Below, piece by piece: positions 1 to 5,223 of a stretch of DNA of 9,909 nt. A program made the translations under genes and the position numbers. The DNA is from Armatimonadota bacterium. GTDB taxonomy: Bacteria; Armatimonadota; Fimbriimonadia; Fimbriimonadales; ATM1. The notes beneath the pieces were generated by a model. That model was not told where the DNA came from and searched no databases. It was given only the letters and a program-made list of their open reading frames with translations. The stretch spans positions 1-9,909 of the forward strand of contig RFHN01000306.1 of NCBI GenBank assembly GCA_003695835.1. Direction: 5' to 3'. The first letter of the stretch is position 1. Each line of letters opens with the position of its first letter.

Positions 1-422
1 CTCTTCAAGAACTTTTCGACGTCGTCGATATTCTCGAGCCCGTCTCCGTCCTCGTCCCTCACGCCGTTCAGAATCACGGCGATCGCTTTGGGCTTCTTGC
101 GCTTGCCGTTCCCCTCGTCGTACTCAGGGAAGAGCGTCTGCTGACCGGCGATGGGCGAGCCGTCGTAGCTGGTCGTGATGAGCTTTTTCAGACCCAACCG
201 GTTGAAGTTCGCCGCGAAGTACTTGAAGAAGTTGCTCTCGAACGGGTCGTCGCAGTTACAGTAGACGACTTTGCCGCGGAACGTGTCAGGGTCATAGTCC
301 AAGTACGCCTGGACCTCCTTCTCGATGTCCACGTACTGGGTGTAAAACTCGTCCTGCTTCGCCTTCTTGGCTGCGGCGAGCGTCCGGTTGGCGGGTTGAG
401 CGGAACTGCGGGAAGCGCTCAT
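1..422 (-). CDS. EcoRI-type DNA adenine methyltransferase, N-terminal part (runs off left edge)
   Basis: About 140 N-terminal residues are visible, with no stop before the window edge. The protein reads MSASRSSAQPANRTLAAAKK, then KQDEFYTQYVDIEKEV, KVVYCNCDDPFESNFFKYF and LGLKKLITTSY. This is the characteristic start of the M.EcoRI family (AKK-K-DEFYTQ, VVYCNCDDP--SNFFKYF, LGLKKLI), which transfers a methyl group from S-adenosylmethionine to adenine in DNA. The catalytic NPP[FY] motif lies further on, outside the window, so activity cannot be judged. ATG 422 is the first Met after an in-frame TGA upstream. A -10-like CATAAT at 435-430 ends 7 nt before it, with no SD, so the mRNA may be leaderless. 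It is divergent from the cysteine-rich gene at 522. Whether a restriction partner exists cannot be seen; family members occur in type II systems and as solitary enzymes. Confidence 0.9.
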   Translation of the reverse strand, partial: MSASRSSAQPANRTLAAAKKAKQDEFYTQYVDIEKEVQAYLDYDPDTFRGKVVYCNCDDPFESNFFKYFAANFNRLGLKKLITTSYDGSPIAGQQTLFPEYDEGNGKRKKPKAIAVILNGVRDEDGDGLENIDDVEKFLK

Positions 423-429
423 TGGTACG

Positions 430-435
430 ATTATG
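430..435 (-). promoter_or_regulatory. -10-like box of the methyltransferase gene
   Basis: CATAAT (minus strand) ends 7 nt before ATG 422, which would put the transcription start at or next to the start codon. No convincing -35 is seen at the usual distance. Prediction from sequence only. Confidence 0.4.
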
Positions 436-442
436 CCTAATG

Positions 443-473
443 CGATCCGCCGATTTCAGCGCCAAGCGGATCG
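443..473. promoter_or_regulatory. 8-bp inverted repeat, candidate operator
   Basis: CGATCCGC (443-450) and its exact reverse complement GCGGATCG (466-473) are separated by 15 nt. The repeat sits in the 99-nt space between the divergent methyltransferase and zinc-ribbon genes, over the region where the methyltransferase -35 would lie. It could be a repressor or control-protein site, or form a weak hairpin in RNA. The arm length is modest, so chance is possible. Confidence 0.35.
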
Positions 474-509
474 AGACCGGTCGAATTCCTCGCAAGCGAT
501 GCTAGGTGG

Positions 510-515
510 TAGAAT
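510..515 (+). promoter_or_regulatory. -10-like box placed for a leaderless mRNA from 522
   Basis: TAGAAT ends exactly 6 nt before ATG 522, so the predicted transcript would begin at the start codon. There is no SD before this ATG and no good -35. The same geometry recurs at 5212-5217. Confidence 0.45.
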
Positions 516-521
516 AGCAGT

Positions 522-938
522 ATGAGCGACAGCGCCTCGGGTGAAAACTCACGTGGCAGCGCATTCCAACACTTGGAAGACGACCGTAGTGTCCGCTCGG
601 CGTGCTTTGGTCAATGGCCTGCTGTCTTGATCGTTCCTGGTGTAACACATTGTGAGGGCGCGCCGATGGTAGCGGTACGGTATTCGAGTGGGGGATTCAT
701 TAAGAAGTGCTGCACAACGTGTTACGAAGATATCCCCCTAGGCTACATGGAGTTCGCATCATTGCCAATGCAGTTTCGCTGCCCTAAGTGTGGACGAATT
801 GGGAAGTATGGCACATACTTCAAGAATTATGCTGTTCTATGCGATAATTGCAAGATCTTCCTGTGGCTAGCAGACCTCATCATAACGTACGAACAACTCG
901 GTGAACACCTGATTCGGTCACCTGAGCGCGATCATTGA
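522..938 (+). CDS. Small protein with three CxxC zinc-ribbon-like pairs, unknown function
   Basis: 138 aa; I do not recognise a named family. The C-terminal half carries three CxxC pairs, C64-C67 (CCTTC), C87-C90 (CPKC, followed by G as in zinc ribbons) and C107-C110 (CDNC), with an aromatic and hydrophobic stretch after them (IFLWLADLI). This suggests one or two structural Zn sites, perhaps a protein or nucleic acid contact. The first ~50 residues have no visible motif. Two starts are possible: ATG 522 with a leaderless-type -10, or ATG 666 (90 aa) with GAGGG 7 nt ahead; both keep all three CxxC pairs. Base composition is clearly more AT-rich than the neighbouring operons, suggesting acquisition with the adjacent methyltransferase. 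The stop overlaps the 3' end of the convergent UspA gene by 7 nt. Confidence 0.65.
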   Translation: MSDSASGENSRGSAFQHLEDDRSVRSACFGQWPAVLIVPGVTHCEGAPMVAVRYSSGGFIKKCCTTCYEDIPLGYMEFASLPMQFRCPKCGRIGKYGTYFKNYAVLCDNCKIFLWLADLIITYEQLGEHLIRSPERDH

Positions 939-1804
939 TTGTATCCTGCCGGTAGAACCCGCAGCACCAGCACGTTGTGGTCCGTGGCGATGACTTCGTA
1001 GTACGACACGCTCCCCAGGCGGACGCGATCCCAGAAGCCGTGGCCTTGTGCGCCGAGGATGAGCAGGTCCGCGTTCGTCTCTTTCATGGTTGTGGCGATG
1101 GCGTCCTGGGGCGGGGACGATGAGAGGAGGCAGGACGCTTCGACGCCCTTCTCTCGAAGTCTTGCGCACAGTTTCTCGTTTTGCTCTCGGACTTCCTCTT
1201 GCAAGGCGTCGAAGGTCTTGTCCGAGAGCGCGCCTTTGGGCACCCCTTCCCGGCTGAGGCTCGTCAAAACGGTCGCGGAACGGATTCCACCGACCTCCCA
1301 TCCGAGGAACCGTTCGAAGCATCGGCTGAAGTAATCGGAGTGGTCGGTGGCGACGACGACGTGCAGGCCCTCTTCCCCTCGCGGGGGTTGCTTGGCGACG
1401 AGCACCGACTGCTCCGCTCCCGCCGCGATCGCCTTGGTGACGCTACCGTAGAACAGCGCGCCCCAATGTCCTTTCTTGGACGAGCCGATGGCTACCAGGT
1501 CCGCGCCCCATTCGCGTCCGCGCTCGATCAGCGTCTTCGGCGTGTCGCCATGAAGGATCGTCGTTTCGATTTGATAGGATGAGCCCTCGAGGCGGCGTCG
1601 GGCTTCCTCCAGTTCCCTTCTCGCCTGTTCCTGCAGGTTGTCCAGCCACTCTCGAACCGGATCGAGCGGAACCTTGGGAAGATCCTGCAGCGGCGACTCG
1701 ATCACGTGAACGAGTTGGAGCTCTGCTGCGGCGAAGCGAAGAGCAACCAGAAGATCCAGCGCCGGAGGATACGTTTCTTGATCAATGCCCACGATGACTC
1801 GCAT
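932..1804 (-). CDS. Universal stress protein with two tandem UspA domains
   Basis: 290 aa, cytoplasmic. Domain 1 spans about residues 1-140, starting MRVIVGID and ending around GSSKKGHWGALFYGSVTKAI. Domain 2 spans about 148-285, starting HVVVATDHSDYF and ending LGAQGHGFWDRVRLGSVS. The second domain matches the ATP-binding signature G-2x-G-9x-G-S exactly; the first has Lys in place of the second Gly, so nucleotide binding may differ between the halves. ATG 1804 is supported by AGGAGGT just upstream, which lies inside the 3' end of terC. The two genes overlap by 23 nt and are probably translationally coupled, placing this gene downstream of the manganese riboswitch. UspA proteins are stress-linked nucleotide-binding proteins; the specific role here is unknown. 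Confidence 0.9.
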   Translation of the reverse strand: MRVIVGIDQETYPPALDLLVALRFAAAELQLVHVIESPLQDLPKVPLDPVREWLDNLQEQARRELEEARRRLEGSSYQIETTILHGDTPKTLIERGREWGADLVAIGSSKKGHWGALFYGSVTKAIAAGAEQSVLVAKQPPRGEEGLHVVVATDHSDYFSRCFERFLGWEVGGIRSATVLTSLSREGVPKGALSDKTFDALQEEVREQNEKLCARLREKGVEASCLLSSSPPQDAIATTMKETNADLLILGAQGHGFWDRVRLGSVSYYEVIATDHNVLVLRVLPAGYNQ

Positions 1805-2807
1805 CTTTGCTACCTCCTTCTTCCCCTTGCGAAACTTCCGGAGCCTCGGCAGGCTTGAGAATCGAGATCACGATCGAGCCCGCGAGCACTCCCATAATCA
1901 CACCCAGCGAGAGGGCGACCGGAAACTTCTGCCAATGATATACCTCTGCCGCGTAACCATAGAGCATCTTCACCCCGACGAACGTCAGAATGATGGCCAG
2001 ACCGTAGTGCAGAAACCGGAAGAGCTGCATCAGACCCGCCACCGCGAAGAACAGCGACCGCAGTCCCAGAATCGCAAACACGTTCGATGTAAACACCAGG
2101 AACGGCTCGTGCGTGATCGCGAAGATCGCCGGCACCGAGTCCACGGCGAAAAGGATGTCCGTGAATTCTACGACGACGAGCGCGACGAGCAGCGGCGTCG
2201 CAAAAAGCTTGCCGTTCTCCCTCACCAAGAACTTCTGGTCGCGATAGTCGTCGGTCACCGGCAGGAACCGTCGAAACAGCTTGACGACGGGGTTCTTCCC
2301 TGGATCTATGGTCTTGCCGTGGGCAGTAACCAACTTGACGCCGGTGAAGATGAGGAATAGCCCGAACAGCACCATCGTCCAAAGGAACTTCTGGAGCACG
2401 ACGGCGCCGACCGCGATGAAGATCGAACGGAACAAGAGCGCTCCCAGAATGCCCCAGAAGAGGACGCGGTGCTGATATTTGCTGGGAACATGAAAATACG
2501 CAAAGACCACCAAGAAGACGAAGATGTTGTCTACGCTCAGCGACCATTCGACGAGATACCCGGCCAGGAACGCCATCGCCGCCTCGCCGTTCGAGTACTC
2601 GCTGCCGGTCTGCATCTTGTCCCAGAAGAGATACAGGCTGATCCCGAAAAGGATGGAGAGGGTGATCCAGATGCCGGTCCAGACGAGCGCCTCGCGCATG
2701 CGGACCTCGTGCGCCTTCCGGTGGAAGACCCCCAAGTCAATCGCAAGAAAGGCGAAGACCGACAGGATGAAAGCAAGCCAAAACCAAAGGGACACGCCCG
2801 CCAACAT
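1782..2807 (-). CDS. TerC/Alx-family integral membrane protein, probable metal (Mn) exporter
   Basis: 341 aa with about nine hydrophobic segments. Family hallmarks are the acidic intramembrane motifs EWSLSVDNIFVF (about residue 90) and VEFTDILFAVDSVPAIFAIT (about 215-235), plus FRSIFI and LGLRSLFF. The C-terminus is a charged cytoplasmic-type tail (EAPEVSQGEEGGSKDASHRGH). TerC/Alx proteins are linked to manganese export and to tellurite resistance; the riboswitch in the leader favours manganese. I place the start at ATG 2807: GGAGG at 2821-2817 is 9 nt away, while the in-frame TTG at 2810 is only 6 nt away and adds one residue. Symbol terC or alx would be reasonable, but the subfamily cannot be settled by eye. 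The following UspA gene overlaps the 3' end. Confidence 0.93.
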   Translation of the reverse strand: MLAGVSLWFWLAFILSVFAFLAIDLGVFHRKAHEVRMREALVWTGIWITLSILFGISLYLFWDKMQTGSEYSNGEAAMAFLAGYLVEWSLSVDNIFVFLVVFAYFHVPSKYQHRVLFWGILGALLFRSIFIAVGAVVLQKFLWTMVLFGLFLIFTGVKLVTAHGKTIDPGKNPVVKLFRRFLPVTDDYRDQKFLVRENGKLFATPLLVALVVVEFTDILFAVDSVPAIFAITHEPFLVFTSNVFAILGLRSLFFAVAGLMQLFRFLHYGLAIILTFVGVKMLYGYAAEVYHWQKFPVALSLGVIMGVLAGSIVISILKPAEAPEVSQGEEGGSKDASHRGH

Positions 2808-2813
2808 CAAGAG

Positions 2814-2824
2814 CCACCTCCGCG
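2814..2824 (-). promoter_or_regulatory. terC Shine-Dalgarno, candidate riboswitch expression platform
   Basis: GGAGG at 2821-2817 lies 9 nt before ATG 2807. The surrounding GCGGAGGT (2823-2816) can pair over 8 bp (one G-U) with ACCTTCGC (2908-2901), which is the 3' strand of the riboswitch closing helix. The two pairings exclude each other, so ligand binding would free the SD. This is a predicted fold only. No U-rich intrinsic terminator is seen between aptamer and gene, which also argues for translational control. Confidence 0.5.
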
Positions 2825-2900
2825 CCAGGTATCGCCAGCGATCATCTTCGTCGTTGTTCCTCTCGCCCCCGCAAAGCGCAACACTTCCCCGCGCGATGCG

Positions 2901-2990
2901 GCGAAGGTCTCGCGCTTTCTGCCGGGCCGGCTCCGACGGAGCGTACTGACGACCGTGGCTCTGCTCTTCGCAGGCGCTACTCCCCTTCTG
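2901..2990 (-). promoter_or_regulatory. yybP-ykoY manganese riboswitch aptamer in the terC leader
   Basis: On the minus strand the leader reads GAAGGGGAGTAGCG (2988-2975) and, 61 nt later, GCGAGACCTTC (2913-2903). These are the two conserved ends of the yybP-ykoY class (GGGGAGUAGC ... GCAAGACCUUU in well-studied members). GAAGG (2988-2984) and CCTTC (2907-2903) form a perfect 5-bp closing helix. Inside are a hairpin CTGC-GAAGA-GCAG (2973-2961), the string CAGTACG, and a hairpin GCTCC-GTC-GGAGC (2942-2930). Known members bind Mn2+ and activate exporters such as Alx and MntP, matching the TerC gene downstream. An Infernal search with Rfam RF00080 would confirm it. Confidence 0.9.
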
Positions 2991-3013
2991 GGCTGGGTGA
3001 GTCTACCTCTTCC

Positions 3014-3682
3014 CTACGGCTCGAAACGGTAGCCAAACCCGCGCGCGGTGATCAAGTGTTGCGGATGCGCCGGGTCGTCCTCAATCTTCTCGCGCAACCA
3101 CCGGACGTGGACATCTACGGTTCGGGGCGTAACGTAGGCGTTGGGGCCCCACACTCTCTCGATGAGAGTCTCGCGGCGGAATACTTTGCCCGGGTGCGAG
3201 ACGAAGAAGTGCAGAAGAGCGAACTCTTTGGGTGTGAGGTCCAGCTTTCGATCCCCGCAGAACGCTTCGCAAGTGTCGGGGTTCACGCGAATCTTGCCCG
3301 CCTCCACCTGCGGCTTTTCCTCCGGATAGGCCCGCCGCAAGATCGCAGCCACTCTCGCGGAGAGCTCCGCCAAATTGAACGGCTTTGTGAGATAGTCGTC
3401 CCCGCCGACGATGAACCCGCGAAGGCGATCCTCCTCACTCGTTCGCGCGCTCAAAAACAGGATTGGCACCTTGCTGTGTTGCCGGATGGTCTTCGAAAAA
3501 TCGAACCCGTTCCGGCCCGGCAACATGATGTCGAGAACGATCAAATCGGGGTGATCCTTCTTGAAACGGAGCCACGCCTGCTCCGCGGACTCGGCAGCCG
3601 TTACGTTGTAACCCTCTCTTTGAAGGCGACGGGTGACCGTCTCCCGAAGAATCGGCTCATCCTCCACGACGAGAATCTTCAT
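3014..3682 (-). CDS. OmpR/PhoB-family response regulator
   Basis: 222 aa. Receiver domain, residues 1-~118: acidic pocket E7-D8, phospho-acceptor D51 (LIVLDIMLPGRNGFD), S78 (FLSART) and K100 (DYLTKPF), all present. Winged-helix DNA-binding domain, ~125-222, with typical LTPKEFALLHFF, RRETLIERVWG, RTVDVHVRWLREKIE and GFGYRFEP. It is a cytoplasmic DNA-binding transcription factor activated by phosphorylation. No histidine kinase gene is next to it, so it is an orphan within this window. ATG 3682 overlaps the stop of the upstream 375-aa gene (ATGA, 3682-3679), indicating coupled translation. The riboswitch leader and terC follow directly; whether they are cotranscribed is not settled by the sequence. 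Confidence 0.93.
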   Translation of the reverse strand: MKILVVEDEPILRETVTRRLQREGYNVTAAESAEQAWLRFKKDHPDLIVLDIMLPGRNGFDFSKTIRQHSKVPILFLSARTSEEDRLRGFIVGGDDYLTKPFNLAELSARVAAILRRAYPEEKPQVEAGKIRVNPDTCEAFCGDRKLDLTPKEFALLHFFVSHPGKVFRRETLIERVWGPNAYVTPRTVDVHVRWLREKIEDDPAHPQHLITARGFGYRFEP

Positions 3683-4806
3683 TTCGAGATGATCTCCACG
3701 TTGGCTCGAGGAACGGTTACCTCCTCTCCCGTGTCATCCAGCTTGGCCTTCAGCACACGGACTTCCGCGCCGGACTCGACGACCTGAAGCTCAGGCGGCA
3801 ACGCCGTCACGGTGGCGAGACGGCCGAAATACGGCTCGCGAATGATACGAATCGGCGTACCGATCTCAAGCACGCCGCCTCCCGTATCGGCAGACTCGTA
3901 CGCGTCCACCTCTTGGTCGGAGGGAACGATGATTTCGGGTCGAATCACGCCGGCGCGAATCTGCGTCGCGCCGTTCACGCTCGCCTCTTTGCCTTCCAGA
4001 GAGCGGAGCAGCTCGAAGGTTCTCTCCGCCATCGGCAATCTGCCAAATCCTTCCGTTGCGATAATCGTGAGAGGAATGTCTTCGTTACCGGTAATCGCCA
4101 CGCCGATGTCGTATCCCAGGTACTCGGTGAGGTCGAGATCCCGCACCGCTCCCGCAACCAGGCAGACGGCGCCGACCTCTTCCGCGCGCTTGATGGCGCC
4201 CAAGCTGACCTGCGACCCGCCGATGAGAACCTTTCCACGGTCGTCATCTTGAACGTGGCTTGCTTCCAGTACGTCGTTTGGCCCTGCGACCGCCACGCGA
4301 ATCACGCCGACTCGCTCGCCCCCAACGCCGAAGATGCCTTGCACCATCGCGCCGCGCGTTTCGATCACAGCACCCTCTTCTGGGATGATTTCGGCAACCC
4401 TTCCCCGCACGTAAGCGGTCATCTCGATGGGCGTCGGCGGCTCCCGAATCAAAAGGTTGCCCGTAACGTCGGAAACGTCCTCGACCGTACCTTCAAATTC
4501 GCTCAAAACCTGCCCCTTGAAGAGGCCGAAAAGCCCTTTGGACTCTGCGAGTAGCTGGCCGACGGTGACCTTGTCTCCGATGTTGACTTTCAGCAGGCTC
4601 GGGACGTCGCGCGCCTCCACACCCAGCTTCTCGGCGACCTTGACGGACTGCAGGATGCCGGGAAGTTCGGTGCGGGCGATGACGGTGTGCGGCTCGACCT
4701 TGTCCCCTACTTTCACCAAGACTTCTCCCTTGAGGGGGAGGCGGCGGACTTTTCGGACGACGTGGTCGGCGCTGACGGTCAGGCCAGGGGTGTAAGCGGT
4801 GCCCAT
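3679..4806 (-). CDS. Conserved-looking protein with barrel-sandwich (lipoyl-like) repeats and KOW-like C-terminus
   Basis: 375 aa, no signal peptide or membrane helix. The N-terminal third shows two hammerhead-type turns typical of lipoyl/biotinyl or RnfC/NqrA-like barrel-sandwich folds (VLVKVGDKVEPHTVIARTE at ~29-47 and KVNIGDKVTVGQLLAES at ~73-89), each followed by a strand pair, without the acceptor lysine context of a true lipoyl domain. The middle (~190-305) is Gly/Ala-rich alpha/beta, including VLIGGSQVSLGAIKRAEEVGA, LGYDIGVAITGNEDIPLT and NGATQIRAGVIRPEIIVP. The C-terminus (~318-375) resembles a KOW/SH3-type barrel (IGTPIRIIREPYFGRLATVT). I believe similar proteins occur in Chloroflexota and related phyla, but I know of no function. 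The start codon follows a TATAAT box closely. The response regulator gene is coupled to it by ATGA. Confidence 0.8.
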   Translation of the reverse strand: MGTAYTPGLTVSADHVVRKVRRLPLKGEVLVKVGDKVEPHTVIARTELPGILQSVKVAEKLGVEARDVPSLLKVNIGDKVTVGQLLAESKGLFGLFKGQVLSEFEGTVEDVSDVTGNLLIREPPTPIEMTAYVRGRVAEIIPEEGAVIETRGAMVQGIFGVGGERVGVIRVAVAGPNDVLEASHVQDDDRGKVLIGGSQVSLGAIKRAEEVGAVCLVAGAVRDLDLTEYLGYDIGVAITGNEDIPLTIIATEGFGRLPMAERTFELLRSLEGKEASVNGATQIRAGVIRPEIIVPSDQEVDAYESADTGGGVLEIGTPIRIIREPYFGRLATVTALPPELQVVESGAEVRVLKAKLDDTGEEVTVPRANVEIISK

Positions 4807-4817
4807 GGTTCGGTGGA

Positions 4818-4823
4818 ATTATA
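4818..4823 (-). promoter_or_regulatory. Consensus -10 box of the 375-aa gene / response regulator unit
   Basis: A perfect TATAAT on the minus strand ends 11 nt before ATG 4806, giving a predicted 5' leader of only about 5 nt and no SD. No clear -35 is present at 16-18 nt spacing. Confidence 0.6.
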
Positions 4824-4866
4824 GCCGACGCGGGGCGCTTCGACCTCTAACGATCCCTTAACGGAG

Positions 4867-4892
4867 GCTGGGGCGCCGGCAAGCGCCCCAGC
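4867..4892 (-). terminator. Strong hairpin downstream of the 51-aa gene
   Basis: GCTGGGGCGC (4867-4876) and GCGCCCCAGC (4883-4892) form a perfect 10-bp GC-rich stem with a 6-nt loop. It lies 9 nt past the stop of the minus-strand 51-aa frame and upstream of the TATAAT at 4823-4818, which suits a terminator separating two units. There is no U-tract after it on the minus strand, so termination efficiency is uncertain. Confidence 0.5.
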
Positions 4893-4901
4893 TCAGACTC
4901 C

Positions 4902-5057
4902 CTACTTGCGCTCGATCTGAAACTCCGTGAGAAGGATCTCGAGTGCGCGGACTGTTCCATCCTGAACGACGATGACGGTGAGAAGCTCGACCAGCGTGAG
5001 GCCGCGCCGCGCTCCTCGATCTCTTTCTCGGTATACTTTTGATTGGTGTCTTCTCAT
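4902..5057 (-). CDS. 51-aa protein with type IV prepilin cleavage motif (possible pilin remnant)
   Basis: Translation gives a basic leader MRRHQSKVYRERDRGARRG followed by LTLVELLTVIVV, the class III prepilin signature: Gly at the cleavage site, Glu at mature position +5, then hydrophobic residues. The leader type is processed by the prepilin peptidase PilD. After only about 11 hydrophobic residues the sequence becomes QDGTVRALEILLTEFQIERK and stops, whereas pilins and pseudopilins normally have ~20 hydrophobic residues and 100-200 aa. A GGAGG SD at 5070-5066 sits 8 nt before ATG 5057, which supports real translation. A TTGACA lies at 5176-5171, and a hairpin follows the stop. Either a pilin gene with an internal deletion or a pilin-like microprotein. 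The frame stays open upstream of 5057, but that part has no coding look. Confidence 0.5.
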   Translation of the reverse strand: MRRHQSKVYRERDRGARRGLTLVELLTVIVVQDGTVRALEILLTEFQIERK

Positions 5058-5111
5058 TGAAGATGCCTCCATCGGGCGGTTCCCTTCCCCAACTTCGTTC
5101 GCCGCGTAGTC

Positions 5112-5134
5112 GGAAGGGCCGCCCCTTTTTCTTT
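5112..5134 (+). terminator. Terminator-like hairpin with T-run on the plus strand, no gene before it
   Basis: AAGGG-CCGC-CCCTT (5114-5127), extendable by two G-U pairs at 5112-5113, is followed by TTTCTTT. It has the form of an intrinsic terminator for plus-strand transcription, but no plus-strand gene precedes it here. It may stop readthrough antisense to the 51-aa gene, be a leftover, or be chance. Confidence 0.25.
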
Positions 5135-5146
5135 GGGTCGGGTCGG

Positions 5147-5176
5147 TTCTTACCCGTATCTGGATGCAAATGTCAA
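5147..5176 (-). promoter_or_regulatory. Candidate promoter for the 51-aa prepilin-like gene
   Basis: A perfect -35 TTGACA (5176-5171) is followed after 18 nt by a weak -10 TAAGAA (5152-5147), both on the minus strand. The predicted transcript would start near 5140 and have a leader of roughly 80 nt. The poor -10 keeps confidence low. Confidence 0.3.
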
Positions 5177-5211
5177 GATTACTTTTCGGAAAGTATGACC
5201 TCGGATTCCAG

Positions 5212-5217
5212 TAGACT
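5212..5217 (+). promoter_or_regulatory. -10-like box placed for a leaderless mRNA from 5224
   Basis: TAGACT ends exactly 6 nt before ATG 5224, the same spacing as TAGAAT before ATG 522. There is no SD in between and no good -35 upstream. Confidence 0.45.
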
Positions 5218-5223
5218 CCAAGC

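Noticed and set aside
2469..3032. 187-aa plus-strand open frame over the terC leader
   Set aside because: Antisense to terC and the riboswitch, charged low-complexity translation, no start signal; the region is explained by the leader RNA.
3026..3055. Separate terC promoter TTGATC-N18-TACCGT (minus strand) at the end of the response regulator gene
   Set aside because: Both boxes are poor matches; they would give a transcript starting just before the riboswitch, but I cannot prefer this over readthrough from the upstream unit.
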